From contig BLAL01000178.1 of NCBI GenBank assembly GCA_015698045.1, forward strand, positions 744,001 to 808,000: DNA of 64,000 nt, given 5' to 3'. A program made the translations under genes and the position numbers. This stretch comes from Rhizophagus clarus. Lineage: Eukaryota; Glomeromycota; Glomeromycetes; Glomerales; Glomeraceae. Shown here in pieces: positions 24,037 to 37,642 of the stretch (positions are counted from its first letter, which is position 1; each line of letters starts with the position of its first letter). The notes under the pieces are model-generated. The model was not told the origin of the DNA. It worked only from the letters and a program-made list of their open reading frames with translations, and ran no database searches.

Positions 24037-26002
24037 AAAGAACAATCCGTCCAAATAGATCTAATTATTTACGATTCTGTCACCAAATACCGTAATTCTA
24101 TTTTTAATTCTATATGCCGCAGTAATCAATTCTTCCTCCGCATTGATTTACATGCAACTATAGAACTATGTGATAATTTGTTGACCTGATTTGCCCTGAG
24201 TTTATTCTTTTTCTTCTATTTCTTCTACGATAACATGTGATCAATGCCATGTGGTACATTCAAACCATATCGAGAATAGTAATATAGTATTTTGCAACAA
24301 TCATGTCAATATGCGAGAATTTTTTATACCTCCAGATATTTGGGTAATCTAAAAAAACCAGCTATTAAAGTTATGTAAGAAAGACCAAATATTTGTTTGA
24401 TTGAAAGATTTTTATTTTTCAATAAATGTTCTTTTTATTACTTTCAAGAATGTTTCCCCTCTCTCTTTTTTTTTTTTTTCCTTTCTTCTTTCCTTTTTTT
24501 TTTCTCCTTTTTTCTCTGTTTTTTTTCCGATAATTTCATTCATCATCAATTCAAATGCTCATCATCAACTTTGTCATTGTTGACATAAAGAAGTTACATT
24601 AGTTACTATTATCTTGAAGAATGAATTGTTTGTTTTTTTTTATGAAAGAAAGAAAGACAAAAAAAAAAGACAAAAGTTTTAAGGGATGAAACCTCATAAA
24701 TGTAAATGTATAGATTACAATTCCGTTCGGGTTATCAGCTTGTTTTTGGAAGTTTGATTGCCGGGGGACCAACCAATGAACCCCAATTTTGTGCTACCTA
24801 ATTAGAATTGATGTATTACAAAGATTTACTTCTTAATTTACCTTTGCCACTTTTTTTTCACCATTTTTTTTTTTTTTTTTTTTTTTTAAGAAAAAAAAAA
24901 AAATAATAATAATAATATAAAATAAAATTTAATTTATGAGTCTAACCATAATTTATATTACTAGCTTTAATTAAATAGTTTGTTTGAAGTATATAATAAT
25001 ATAAAATAAAAAAAAAAAAAATAGTTTTGAATGAAGTATCGACATTGCGCATCACGCTGAGGTGCTAATAAATGTCTTATCGATATCCATCTACTTATTT
25101 ATTCAGTCGGAGACTTAACAATATCAAACAATGCAGTCTAAACAACTCAGCAACAAAAAACAGCACAGATCAGCGAAGTAATAAAAAAAAATTTTTTTTT
25201 CCTTTAAATGTTCCATAAACTGCATAATATAAAAAAAGACTAATTTTTTTTGACTCGGGGATGGCTCGGGATTTTTTTTTATAATCTGCTGTGTTCATTT
25301 GAATAGTTATACATCTTTCCTTTTGTAGTTTAGTTGATTTAAATGACGTAAACAAATTTCGTTTTGTGCCATTAGAGTTCTGTGGTTCCCTAGTTTTGAT
25401 CAATTTTTTTTTTCAATTTAGTCCACTACTTTGCTTATTTTTACTTTTGCACCCCCCAAAAAACTTTCTTTTGCCCACACTTGCTTCTTTTGAAAAAAGG
25501 AAAAACAAACTTTAACTATTCACTTCTGTTGTTCCTGATCCTAAAATTTGCTACTCTCTTCATTCGTCCGTCGGGACTGTAAAAATATATATATATATAT
25601 TTTTTTTATTTAGTTAATCTACAGTAAGTACTCCTGTGCATATGGAAAATGTCAACTTTACCTTTTTTCACCATCCTCAATCTACGGTTCCCCTCCATTA
25701 ATCTTTTCAAAAATAAACACAAGAAGTTATTAAAACAACAAGCGAGTTTGTTTTAAACCTATTCGTCATAATTTTAATATAATATTAATATTAATAAAAA
25801 CTCGTTATTTTCATTTTCTTTATTGTCCTTAAAGATTATTTTTATTTTTTTATTTTTTATTTTTTTTTTCTTTTTTCTTTTTTCTTTTTCTAAATTCTGT
25901 TAATCTTGTCTTTATTACCTACCTCACTAAGTACTCGCCATCAGTAAGAAAAGAGTGGAAGAAGAAGGCTTCTTCTTATAACGTATCTTTATAATTTGTA
26001 AA

Positions 26003-29000
26003 ATGTCGAATATTTATAGCCATAGACAGCTTGTTCCCGGTGGTGGAGCTGGGTCAAATCGTGTTAATGAGCTTATTGATGCTCTAAAACAAGAATTTGA
26101 TAACCTTCAGCAAGAAGCTGCGATGTATAAAATGCAACGTGATGACCTTGAACATAAAGGTGAGATAATGTTACATTAGACATTACATCAACATAACTTT
26201 ATATTTATTATTCAATAGATTGAAGCATTGGAATGGAATTTATTCTTAAGATTAAATATCATATATTAATAATTTACACTCTGAGAATATCAAAGGAATT
26301 GTAATCTTCTTTTTACAATCATCATCTTCGGAAACCAAACTACCTTAATAATGCACGATTTATCTATTTTGCGCTAAATTAAAAAACTCTGTTTATAATC
26401 GGACGTGATGACGTATTAAAGATGATCTGTACAACCAACAAACATTAATTAACAATTACCATAATAGTTTCTTACATTAATGAACTTCATGGAATACTTT
26501 TCTACGATAGAAGTTTTATTCGAACATATTTAAATATGTTGTTATGACTATTCTTATGAGATTGGAAATTATTTATATACATTTTTTTTATTTTATCAAA
26601 TATCACTATTTTTCCTTTTTTTTATTTTATTTTATTTTATTTTTTTTTTTGATTGCCATTCAAATGATTCAGTTTGCTTATCTATAATATTTCTAATATT
26701 TTTAGTGCAGCAACAAACTGATGAGGTTAATCTTATCCGTCAAGGATTATACGATTTACAAGCTACACAGAAAAATATGAAAGTTCAGTAAGTATAAAAA
26801 TTTTGGAATTATTGGAAACTAATTTATTTTTTTTTTTTTTTTTGACAGTTTATGCTAATGAATTGATTATCATCAATTTCTACCCGTAATTCTAAATATT
26901 TGAACTCGCCCCGAATATGATGCTAGATATGATAATGAAATACGCGCTCTTCAGCGTGATATTGATCCACAGAGAATTCATCATTCTTCTAGTTCTCATG
27001 CTGCACCACCACCATCACATCCCCAACCACCACCACCGACTATCGGTCAAGGTCAAAATAATATATTTGGTGCGATCATGAGTGGTGGAGGTGGTGGAAG
27101 TCAGGTTCTTGTCGCTCCACCTCAAATGATGGATCAACCTCCACCAGGTAGTCAACCAGGTCATCCTGGTTATCCTGGTCCAAACGGTCCGCAAAGTGTT
27201 CCTCAGTCTGGCGGTAGTTCTGCACAATCTCCTTATTTGAATGGTAGTGGCCCAGCACCTTTATCACAGCAACAACATGCATCTAAACGACAGCGAATGG
27301 AAGATGGTCCACCGCAGAATATGGGACTTCCACCTAATTCTCAACAACCTCCTTCAAGTTTGTATAACAGTAATGGAATGCCACCACAAGGTCCACCAGG
27401 GCAGCAATCACTAAGTCAAGGCGGTTATATGAATGTCGGTCAAAGTAGTAAACCAGTTAACAAGATACCCAAGGTAAATAATAGATTCTTTAATTGTGAT
27501 TTATTTTATTATATCCAAATTTTTTATTATATGATGAAAAAACACGACTTATAGCAAGTGAATTTAATATCGCAGATTCCTCAGAATATTCCCGAAGGAC
27601 CTCAAAGTTCTGGAGTTCCTCCTACTGGTAATGCACCACCATCTTCTGGTCCTCAATCAAATAAACGTAAAAACAATCCTAATATGGGCGCTCAATTACC
27701 GCCCGGTAATCGTACACCTATTAAACAAGGTCCTCTCAGTGGCGCTCAATCTGGACTAGGCGACATGGATCCCGAAAATGTTCCCGCGCAGCTAAAAAAG
27801 GAAGGCAGCGATTGGTTCGCAATGTACGTTTTTAAACTTATCATTTATTTGATTGGATTCTTCCTGAAGTAAATTCATTCTCACGTGACTATTATACTTA
27901 TTAGCTTCAACCCCAAAGTTCAACGCGTGCTTGACGTCGAGCTATTCCACACGTTGGATCACAATAGGTAAATTTCTTTAAATTTCCTTTTATTTAAAGT
28001 TTTTTTATTGATTACTAATATATTATACATTTTTTTTTTTTAGTGTCGTATGCTGCGTAAAATTTAGTGGCGATGGAAAATATCTTGCTACTGGCTGTAA
28101 TAGAATCGCACAGATTTATGATGTTCATAACGGTCAAAAAATTTGGTAATTCACATTTATTTTTATTTTATTTTATTTTTTTTTTAAAAAAAGAAAAGTT
28201 TTATTTGTCAATGAATTATTATATACATATAATTTTTTTTTTTAATAGTGTTTTGGATGACACAAGTGTTGATAAATCTGGTGATTTATATATCCGAAGT
28301 GTTTGCTTTAGTCCTGACGGAAAACATTTGGCAACTGGTGCTGAAGACAAACAAATAAGAGTAAGTTTATTAATTTTTGACGATTTAATTAATTTAATTA
28401 TTTGATTGCTCCTATATCCGTATCGGGGTAAGTAGTATTAGGCATCAATAATTATTTTATTATTTATTAATTTAATAGATCTGGGACATTCGTAGTCAAA
28501 CTATCAGTAAATTATTCCCTGGTCATGAACAGGATATATACTCACTTGATTTTTCACGTGATGGTCGTTTCATTGTTTCTGGGTCAGGTGATAAAACAGC
28601 TAGAGTATGGGACATGGTATCCGGGGAGCTGCTATATAAGCTTGCAATTGATGAACCCAGTCAAAAAGATGCTGGTGTTACAAGTGTAGCCATAAGCCCT
28701 GATGCCCTTTATGTTGCTGCAGGTTCATTAGACAAAATAGTGCGTGTGTGGGACACACGAACAGGCATTCTTCTTGAAAGGTTGGAAGGTCATAAAGACA
28801 GTGTTTATTCTGTAGCATTCTCACCCGACGGTAAGACATTAGTATCAGGTAGTTTAGACAAAACTCTAAAATTATGGGATATGACCCATTGTGGAAGAAA
28901 TAATAACAATAATCAAAAGAATCAGGCAAAAACAACGCTTACTGGACATAAAGTATTTTTTTTTTTTTTATTTTTTTATTCTATATTTATTGATTATTTG

Positions 29001-29360
29001 AAAATTGATTAACTAATTTTTATTTTATTGTATATGAAATAAGGATTTCGTATTGTCTGTAGCAGTTTCACCTGATGGACGTTGGGTAGTGTCTGGATCA
29101 AAGGATCGAGGAGTACAGTTCTGGGATCCTTTGACAGCTCAAACACAATTTATGTTACAAGGACATAAAAATTCAGGTTGGTTTATAGATTAATTTATTT
29201 TATAAATTTATCGTATTGGATTGTGAAAGTATTTATTGTTTATTAAATTGTTTCGTTATTTAAAGTGATTTCAGTAGCTTTAAGTCCAACGGGCAAACTT
29301 TTCGCCACTGGTTCTGGTGATTGTCGAGCAAGATTATGGCGGTATTATGATGAAATGTAA
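26003..29360 (+). CDS. TUP1: Tup1-type transcriptional corepressor (WD40)
   Basis: Ten exons (26003-26159, 26706-26787, 26927-27473, 27576-27823, 27905-27967, 28044-28145, 28249-28360, 28479-28952, 29044-29176, 29266-29360) give 670 aa. Residues about 12-100 are the helical N-terminal tetramerisation region ('[34 protein letters not shown]'-type heptads), which in Tup1 also contacts Ssn6/Cyc8. A long Pro/Gln/Gly/Ser-rich linker follows. After '[23 protein letters not shown]' and '[13 protein letters not shown]' come seven WD40 blades, each with an S.DG and WD-type end (YDV, WDI, WDM, WDT, WDM, WDP, WRY). This is the layout of fungal Tup1, which represses many genes when recruited by DNA-binding proteins. 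The first intron is 546 bp, much longer than the others. All exon joins keep frame. Confidence 0.97.
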
Positions 29361-30106
29361 CTACGATAATGAAAGAATTCCTAAATACATATAATAGTTT
29401 TTATAAATAGCAAATACTCATAATTTTATTATACATTTCCCTCTTGTTAAATATTTGCTTTCCTTTGCATAATCGTTTTTTTTTTTTGATTGTTACATTG
29501 TTACATTTATTTTTTGGTGTTATGTAGGAAAAAATGCAGTGAAGAAGAATAGTATAATATATAAATGGTTTAAAATTTTTAAAAAGCTGGTACTGTTTAA
29601 TCATTACTATTGCTTTGAATGTTTTTATAATTTTTTTATTGTCATTTTATCTTTTTAAGTATTTATGTATGAAAAGACAGGAAATCGTTTTGTTTTTTGT
29701 GTAGATTGTTTTTCTTTTTCTTCAAAATGAAAATTTTATGATTTAAGCAGATTTGGTTGTTTATCACTTCATGGTAGAATTTTATATTTCTTCCCTTTTT
29801 TCAACTTTACCTTTTTTTTGTACAAATGAATTTTTTTTTCTGAATTTCTTATTTTTACTTTATAATATACTTTGAAAATTTGATAAAAATAATTTATAAT
29901 TGTACCAGTATTATCATTCTAAAATGAAAATTTATTTTTTCAAAAATAAATTAATTAAAATAAATTAATTATTTTTTTTTTTTTTTTTTTTTTTCTTTTA
30001 GCTGTAAATATAACGATTATAAATACAAAGTTTAATTAATAAATCTCAAAATCAAATATAAACAAAAATTATGAGTGTCAAATTTATTCTTAAAAAAGTC
30101 CATAAA
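29361..30106. other. Convergent intergenic region (3' ends of TUP1 and the glycosyltransferase-like gene)
   Basis: AT-rich, with a long T run at 29970-29994. It must hold both 3' untranslated regions. Nothing else is seen. Confidence 0.6.
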
Positions 30107-32180
30107 TCATGGTTCAGCTAATTCTTCACCACTTAAAGGTGATAATTCATCAACTTCTACTTCACCATTTCCATTATGACTGTCTAAAACATCAAGATTT
30201 ACAGCATCATCATAATCACCATTATTATTACCATCATCTTCAGGTATAATTATTGAAATTACAGAAGAAACTGTTTTTGTCGTTGGTTGATTTATTTTTG
30301 ATTGTGAAAAAATTTTTTCTTCCGATAATGTTGATATAGATACCTTAGAAATTGAACCCGTTTCAATTATAATATTTTCTGTTTTTGAGGGTATAATTGA
30401 ATTCGACGATTTAGTTGACATAGTTGATATTTCGGTCAATATCGTCTTATTTCTTTCAATATTATCAGGTACTTGACTTTGTACATCATTTGATGTCTCT
30501 GTTGCTATTATAGTCAAATCTGAATTCATGGAATGTTGAATTTGTTTGGGTAAAGGTATAGGCTCCGGATCCGGTATCACACCACCCATTTCTTCAATCA
30601 ACTCATGAAATTTTCCATCTTTACCATACCATTCTTCTAAATTTATCATTATTGAAGGATCATTAACTTCTCCCATAATAATAGCATCAGCAAATCTCCA
30701 TCCATTTATATATCCATTATTAAACATTTCTAAAGGTTTTTTATATTTCTCCCAATTGATTTCATCATCAGGTCTTAAATTTAAAAATTCATATCCACGT
30801 AATTTTTTTAAATCATCATTATCATTATTATTATTATCACTACCTACAAATGTTTCACATCCTTTAAACATAGGTACATATTTTATAAAACATCTTTCTA
30901 TAGATAAATCTTTTTGTGAATAGTTTTCTTTTATAATACTATTTTTAATTATGGTTGCTAAACAAAATGGTAAATGAGGACCTATCATAGTTAATAAATT
31001 TTTATTTATTATATAACCAGATCCTTTAGAACAAAAATTTTTTGTAGTTTCATGATCTAAATTTGGTCTTCCTATTAATTTAGGTAAGAAATTATTTTCA
31101 GTATAATTTAATATTGATAATAATTCAAGCAATTTTGGTAATCTAACAAATGTCTTATCTGTGATTTTTAATATATAATTATAATGATCTAAATGATTTT
31201 CATATAAATAATGTAATGCCTATAAAGTTAATTATAAATATTACAAATAAATAAATTAAATAAATTAAATTAAATTAAAATAAAAACAAGACGAAAATAA
31301 AAATTATTTTATTTACCTTTGTTAACTTTTGAAATTCTTTTTGTTCATCACTTAATTCAATTTGTTCTTTAAATATCATATTTTCTTGAATTACTTCTCT
31401 TAATAATTCTTTTAATTCCTTTTCTAATCCTTTTTTATCATTAATACTAACATCATCTATCACATTATCATTATCAACAATTTCTTCAAAATCTTCTTTA
31501 TCAACTTTATCAACCTCATCATCATAAGGTATATTTGGCCAACCAAATTTTTTTATTGTATCTTCAGAAGTAGCAAACCATAGATCTACACTTAATGATT
31601 TATTTTGTTTGGCTAATTTACCCCAAGTATCTATTATGGCTTTACTAAATGTATCTAGTGAGGTGTTTGATGAAGTAAGAATTAAAATTGCCAATTGTTT
31701 TGGATAATTATCTGTGAACGTGGAAAATGATGGAGGTAACGGTCTTATCTGTTGTTGTGATTCTTTTGTATGTCTATATTCATGGGCGTAGAGAAAAGGT
31801 TAGTTAAGATAAGGAAGTGAGCGAAATAAACTTTCAATGGATCAAAAATTTAAAATAAGCTTTTACCCAGTTACAGCTGGAGTTTCTTCAAACGGCACAT
31901 GATTACGTTTTGCAAGTTGCGATCGAACTGTTATAATAAATAATATTAACAACATAAAACTAAGATAACCCCATTTTCTTCTCACAAAGTGAGGGGGGAA
32001 TAATATAGTTCTCAGACGTCCATGACGAAAAGTTGTAGGTGGTATTGGTGCCGCACTAGGAGAAACTGTAGTAAGTGGTAATAAATTATAATTTGTTACG
32101 TAGGATGTTGAACGTAACGATGCAATTGAAGTTCTAATACGTAACAGAAGTGGGTTTATTGGTTTCTCTTCCATAATCAT
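30107..32180 (-). CDS. Type II membrane glycosyltransferase-like protein (GT31/Fringe-like)
   Basis: Three exons (32180-31867, 31773-31317, 31219-30107) give 627 aa. A second Met lies two codons after the first and could be the real start. Residues about 70-86 form one hydrophobic segment after a basic stretch (HFVRRKWGYLSFMLLILF), the signal-anchor layout of Golgi glycosyltransferases. 'QLAILILTSSN' followed by 'FSKAIIDTWGKLAK' resembles the start of Fringe/C1GalT-type domains, and 'YNYILKITDKTFVRLPKLLELL' the DDD-containing strand. 'LIGRPNL' and 'CSKGSGYIINKNLL' match the YIG.P and GGaGYvlS motifs. The usual acidic triad is reduced to T-D-K at about residues 277-279. An acidic insert (about residues 200-230) and a Ser/Thr-rich, acidic tail are present. 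No specific substrate can be proposed. Confidence 0.65.
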
Positions 32181-33353
32181 ATTTTCGAAAATCTTTGAAC
32201 GTGATAAAAATGAAGTTCTTTAAGTTTTTTTTTTTTTTTTTTGATATTAAAAAAAAAAACTAACTTTTTACTTGTTATTTAACCAAAGTTTGCGTTTCTG
32301 TATATAAAAAAAACCAACAAAAAAATATATGCATAATTTTTGCATTGCACAACTTGCATAAATTTCTGTATACTTATTTGGATATGAATGGTAATAAAAC
32401 TACTAATTTAGATATAAGATATATTTCGCATAAAGACACAATGTACACAATCTAGAAAAAAATGATTGGTAATTCGCTTTCGATTTCAAAAAAAAGTCAA
32501 ATTTAATGAAATTTTTTGATATATATAAAAAAAAAAAAAAGGATAAAAAATCGAATGATATATTTATTTATTTCATGCTTCATGCATAATCTATCTATTT
32601 TTTTTTAGGGACTTGTCTTTTTTCATATATTTAATATAATTCAGTTTTTTTCAAATAATCTGTATCATACGACTCGTGCAGTGTAGATTCTCGAAAACCA
32701 CCTGACACATCTGATCATATTTCTGCACTTCTATTTTAAAACGTAATTTTGAAACTCCTATAAAGGAAACTAGAAAATATGTGGGTAAAGTAAGGCAAGA
32801 TAGTCAGCCATAAGACGCAGTCACAACACGGGCCAATTACGGATTCATTACTGCGATTAAAAAATTCGAATACGGTTGAAGTTACTATGACATTACTAAT
32901 TTCGATCATCTTGACTTAAGTACAAAGGCACAGAAGTGGCTTTCTGGGGGCTGGTGTTTAAAGATCGGTAGATCATCGCCGAACAATTCAATTCATGTTG
33001 CAATATTGCATAGTCATGAGATTTTCAACTAAACTGCACAAGGTTTTCAAATAAATAAAGAAAGATCATTAACATATTATTTTGGCTTATATATTAACTT
33101 AATATAGAAATCAAATGACATAAATTTATATTCTCATTATACAATATTGTTCGGTTATATTTTTCCGAAGGCTATTGAAGGCTATTCAATAAATATAAGC
33201 CATGTTGGGTTTTTAAAAAAAAAAATCCAACTTCTATTTCATAAATATTTTCTAATATTACAAATCGATTCGAACTATCTAACAAAAAAAAAACTTTTTT
33301 AAAAATATTTTTATTTACACTTAAATTCTATATATAAAAACAAATAATATAAA
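32181..33353. promoter_or_regulatory. Divergent intergenic region, 1.17 kb
   Basis: It lies between the starts of the minus-strand glycosyltransferase-like gene and the plus-strand gene at 33354 and must hold both promoters. There are T and A runs near both ends. No specific motif was identified. Confidence 0.5.
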
Positions 33354-34514
33354 ATGCTTATCAAGAAAGAAATAAAATATGGATACTCCACAGGTAAATA
33401 AAACATTCTTCTTTATAAAATTTTTTTTCCTAAACTTAACTGAAATATATATATATATTTTTTTTCCTTAGGAACTAAAGAAACTACAAGAAAAAGACGA
33501 TTAGTTAAACCATCAAATCTAACAGAAATTCGGCTTACACCTGTAAATTCAAAATTCTTATTTTATGGTACAAGACATGATATATTAAAATGGATGTCCT
33601 TACACTCAGATTTAGTGGTAGTATATGATCCAATATCCAAAGATGATGACGAATTAGCATTATCACCACCATCTTCACCACTTAGCTCCAATTATCTGGA
33701 TATCCCTGAACTTTTAACTTCACCGATATCTATCACATCGCCAACGTCTCCCCTGTCTTCCTCATTTCCCCCGTCTCCCACTTCTCCTTCGTCTCCCTCA
33801 TCATTAGCATCCTCTTTATCTTCTGATTCAATTCTTTCTACAAGTGAAAAATCACGCGATATTGTATTCGATTTATTTACAATTCCAGTCAAAACTTCAG
33901 AAATATTATCGGACGAAGCAACTTTTAATAGACCACTGAATATTGCATTAAAATGTATTCCTTGGATAGAAGTTATGTTAGAAATTCGACTCGCTGATGA
34001 ACGTAAAGATTCTAAATTACATCCTATCCATAGAGTAATATTACCTTCTGGATCATCTTTATCAGAAATTTCAAAAGCTTTAGAAAAAAGTTGGAAAAGT
34101 CTTATTCCAGATTCAACGGCTTTTGGTCCTGATTGTTTTATTAGAAATAGCGAGTTAATATATCCTCAAAATAAATCCAAATCAGATTCTCATGATGTTA
34201 AACCTAAATCCATAAATTCTGATGAAGAATCTCATAAATCAAATGGATTTATGGCCGGAATAGCCAAACGAGTTCCAACTGTAGATTTTTGGCTTCGTCA
34301 AAAACAAACTTCCGGTGCTATACCTCCTGGCGTATTAACTCCTTACATAATTGATGACGTTTTAGAAGATTTAAATGAAGGAAAGAAAAGGGACAATGAA
34401 AAAATTCTCGAAGAGAAAAAAGAGGAAGCAGAATTAGATAAAGAATTACCAAAACTAGATTTACCACAATATGAAAATGTTTGTTTTGACGTTTTATTAG
34501 AGAAGGGGAAATAA
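33354..34514 (+). CDS. Unknown Ser/Pro-rich protein
   Basis: Two exons (33354-33393 and 33472-34514) give 360 aa. The start at 33354 was chosen because the ATG at 33379 would hit a stop after splicing, while 33354 joins (ACA G + GA ACT) into the long frame. Residues about 13-65 are basic ('TTRKRRLVKPSNL') and then read 'FLFYGTRHDILKWMSLHSDLVVVYDP'. A Ser/Pro/Thr-rich low-complexity block follows (about 75-125, repeated SPTSP/SPSSP). A more ordered stretch comes next ('IALKCIPWIEVMLEIRLADE', 'PIHRVILPSGSSLSEISKALEKSWKSL'). 'RVPTVDFWLRQKQTSGAIPPGVLTPYIIDDVLEDL' looks like a conserved motif, and the tail is Glu/Lys-rich. No family recognised. Confidence 0.8.
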
Positions 34515-37500
34515 TGATAGAAATATAAATTTTTGATAAAAAAAAATTGTAATTATATAAAATAAATCCATTTGTATTTAATATTGTTTATTTGTCATTA
34601 TGATAATTTATTATAAAAATATTTGTACTTATATAAGCCAAATAAAAAAAAAAAAAATTAATTTAATAGTCATACATCGACAACTCATATTGACATTTAT
34701 ATAAATCAATTATCAGTGATATTAAATAATATTATGCGCCGAAAAAAAAAAATAGTTTTCGTCTACATTCATCTTTTATTGTATGCTATTATGATAAGAG
34801 ATGCACCTTGCAGAGATCTGGTGCATCCCGCACAGCCTGCGATATACAAGTCACATTAGAATGCCATTATATTAAGAAATCCAATATAAAGGTCTTCTGG
34901 TAAGTCTCTCCAACATCTAAAAGACATCTGCCGTATAGTAATTGCTTTTAAAAAGATCCTTCCCCTTTCGGCCATATCTAGATGGCCGGTATAATACATG
35001 GCTAAAAAATCTACCATTTTGGTAAATTAGACTAAAATTTTGCAAATGTGCCGAACAAAATACAAACGGAGCCTAATTAACCGGAGTAACACAGTGTCTT
35101 GTCATTCATGAAGTTATTCGTCAAATTTCTATTGGTTTTGTTCAATTTCGGTTTTTAAATTAATTGTACACTTTTAAAGGGCAACAAAAAAAACACGATA
35201 GGATACGGGATAAACCCGAATAAATTACATACCTTTTTTTAATTCAACAATGATTGTGAGCAACACGCATTTGTTACCATATATGGTCTAGAATTAAGAA
35301 TTGCGTTTTGTGTTTTTGTTGATTCTTAAGAAGCCAAATTAATACACAAGATTTAAATCCTTCTAATTGCATTGGATGAAAAAAATTATGATTCCAAGCT
35401 GTATATCCATGTCGTCCATATCGGCCGATATGGGAAATTGGGCCTTAATTAATGTCCCAAATTATTAATATCAACTAAAGTTGTATCCGTTATCTGTTAA
35501 AAAAATGGATATCCGCGGATATTCGAACATCCGAATCGAACGGGAATACGGGATACAGGAAACGATCATAGTCGGAATTATAAATTTGACCTGAATTAGT
35601 CTGCAAAAATAATTGGATATTCCAGATAATTTAGGATATCCGGTAAATTAGCAGAATATCCGGATAAACGGATAATGCAAAAATCGGATGGATACGGATA
35701 CAAACTCGAGACTTAAAGAAATAATAATATTATAAGGATCAATCAATGTAAATAGACGTACAAAGTTAACTCATTTATTGGCTGTAATAAATAAACTATA
35801 ACGTCAAATGTCATTTAATTGTTTTAATATGAATATCCACTAAAATTTTAGGGACTTGCTCAATCAGCCGATATGCATAATTTAAAACTCGAAAAAGAAA
35901 TATTACTCCACGATTCCTGTATTTTTTTTTTTTTTTTTAACTCGTTTTCCGTTCCTAATATTAAAAAAAAAAAAAGATTAAATTAGCAATTAATTGATTT
36001 TTTTAATTTAGAATTAATAAATTCTGATCACCAATTAAATAGATACAAAAAAAGTAATAAATATTGTAAATGTTCGTTATAACAATATACTTATTTTAAA
36101 GAATAAAAATTAGAATATTCATTATTCAAATTTATTCGATAATAAAATTTAGTTGTTTTTCTCTTTTCATTAATATTAAACACAATCATTTATACCATAA
36201 GTAGCAGAAAAATCTCTGTGCTCGCCCAAACGGTTGTTGATTACTAAGCCTAAAATTAAATAAAATTAAACCAATTATTAGTAGTTTTTCAAAAAGGAGA
36301 AATCTTGCAGAGAAAATGAGTAAGAATTTTAAACTTGCATATTTTAATATTCGGGAGGATATTTCAAAGCTTAAAAACCTATTTTAAATTTGTAAACGAA
36401 AATAATTCTGTCAAGATTAAGTATATTAATATCATTCCAACCTATGATTAATTTTTTTGTAATTATAAATATTTATGTTATCTGATTTGACCAAATCGTT
36501 AATAAATACTTTAGTATGTACAATCTAATGCAAAAAAAATGATATCATTATTATGTCAATCATCCTATTTCTCTGTGTTCAGAATAAGCGTTTGGAACCT
36601 TGGCGTTAGCTTTCTATCTGGTACAACAAATTCAAAGTCCTCAAAGGTATAAATATCTCTTCTATATTTTCTATCTGGAATAAACTAGACAAATCGATTA
36701 ACTAGCTTTAGATTTAATCCAAACTCAATTGAGCAATTAGAATGAACGATGAACAAAAGAAAAAAAATTAGAGAAAGGAAAAATTCTTTATTGCTTAAGA
36801 TTTTAGAAAGAAAGAATTTGGGGCGAAATTTAAAACTGATCTTGAAATACTTTAACTAATTCATATTAATTTCGGTAACAAGAAATTAATTAGGGATCTC
36901 CCAATTACTGATTACGGTTATGATTACGGGAAATTATGATTTTTTGTACTTAATTCTTTGCATTTTAATAGAGTGTGATGATATTGCGTTTTATAAATTT
37001 TTGGATAACAATTATTAATTTTGTGAATTCCTATCATGCAATTTCTAAATTTGATCTACAAGGAAATTTCATCAACTTCCGGTTCCCGGGTGTTTCAACT
37101 GTACCTTCTGAAAATCGTAATATACTTAAAATAAATACTATTTTAAGGGAAAAAAAAAAAAAATCTCGGGTGTTTGTTTGTCCTTATATAGATAACTAAG
37201 AAACGTAAGAAACGCGTAAATTGCATAAATTTTTTTTTTTTTTTTAATATTACCATATCAATTATTTATATTTCCTCATTCAATTTTTTTTTTTTTTTTT
37301 TTTCTTCGTTCCTTTCTTTCCTGTAAAATATTTCTTTAAAGAAAAAATTCTTTTTTAAACTCTCGGATAAAATATTCGGATGTTGACCTTCCTATAAATT
37401 CTCTCTTTTTTGAACTATCCCTTTTCTTTTTCTCTTTTTCCCTCTCTCCTCCCACTCTAATTGCAGTTTTTTTTTTTGTTTTGTAACATTGTGTTGTAAT

Positions 37501-37642
37501 ATTATATATAACTTTGGGAATAAAATTATTATATTCGCGATTTTTTTTTGATATAAATAAATTTGTAAATAATCATTTTTTGGAGTGTCGTTTCGGTAGG
37601 TGAATAAGGAGGAAATAGGTGTAGCACATATTACATTTAAAA
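34515..37642. other. Intergenic region with transposon-like debris
   Basis: No gene is supported. 34780-35300 is less AT-rich than its surroundings and may be transposon debris. 35416-35433 is a perfect palindrome, and 35500-35710 is dense in ATCCGGATA-type motifs like those at the hAT ends. The last 500 bp before 37643 have pyrimidine-rich tracts and are the likely promoter of the membrane-protein gene. Confidence 0.5.
35500..35710. repeat. Cluster of ATCCGGATA-type motifs, possible hAT remnant
   Basis: Motifs include GGATATCCGCGGATATTC, ACATCCGAAT, GGATATCCGG and ATATCCGGATAAACGGATAA. They resemble the subterminal repeats of the hAT at 1530-4980. No terminal repeats or target duplication were found, so this may be a decayed end. 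Confidence 0.45.

Larger units (their letters stand above)
21663..26002. promoter_or_regulatory. 4.3-kb intergenic region upstream of TUP1
   Basis: No gene is recognised; short open frames here are low complexity. It contains a cluster of GAGTCA motifs (22757-22856), a long T27-A18 junction (23235-23279), a TA-rich microsatellite (23994-24036), a pyrimidine-rich tract (24452-24530) and further T/A tracts up to 25900. The TUP1 promoter and 5' leader should be at its right end. The pyrimidine tracts at 25850-25900, about 100-150 bp before the ATG, are typical of fungal promoters. Confidence 0.5.

Noticed and set aside
28678..28935. Minus-strand open frame inside TUP1
   Set aside because: Antisense shadow of WD40 exon 8.
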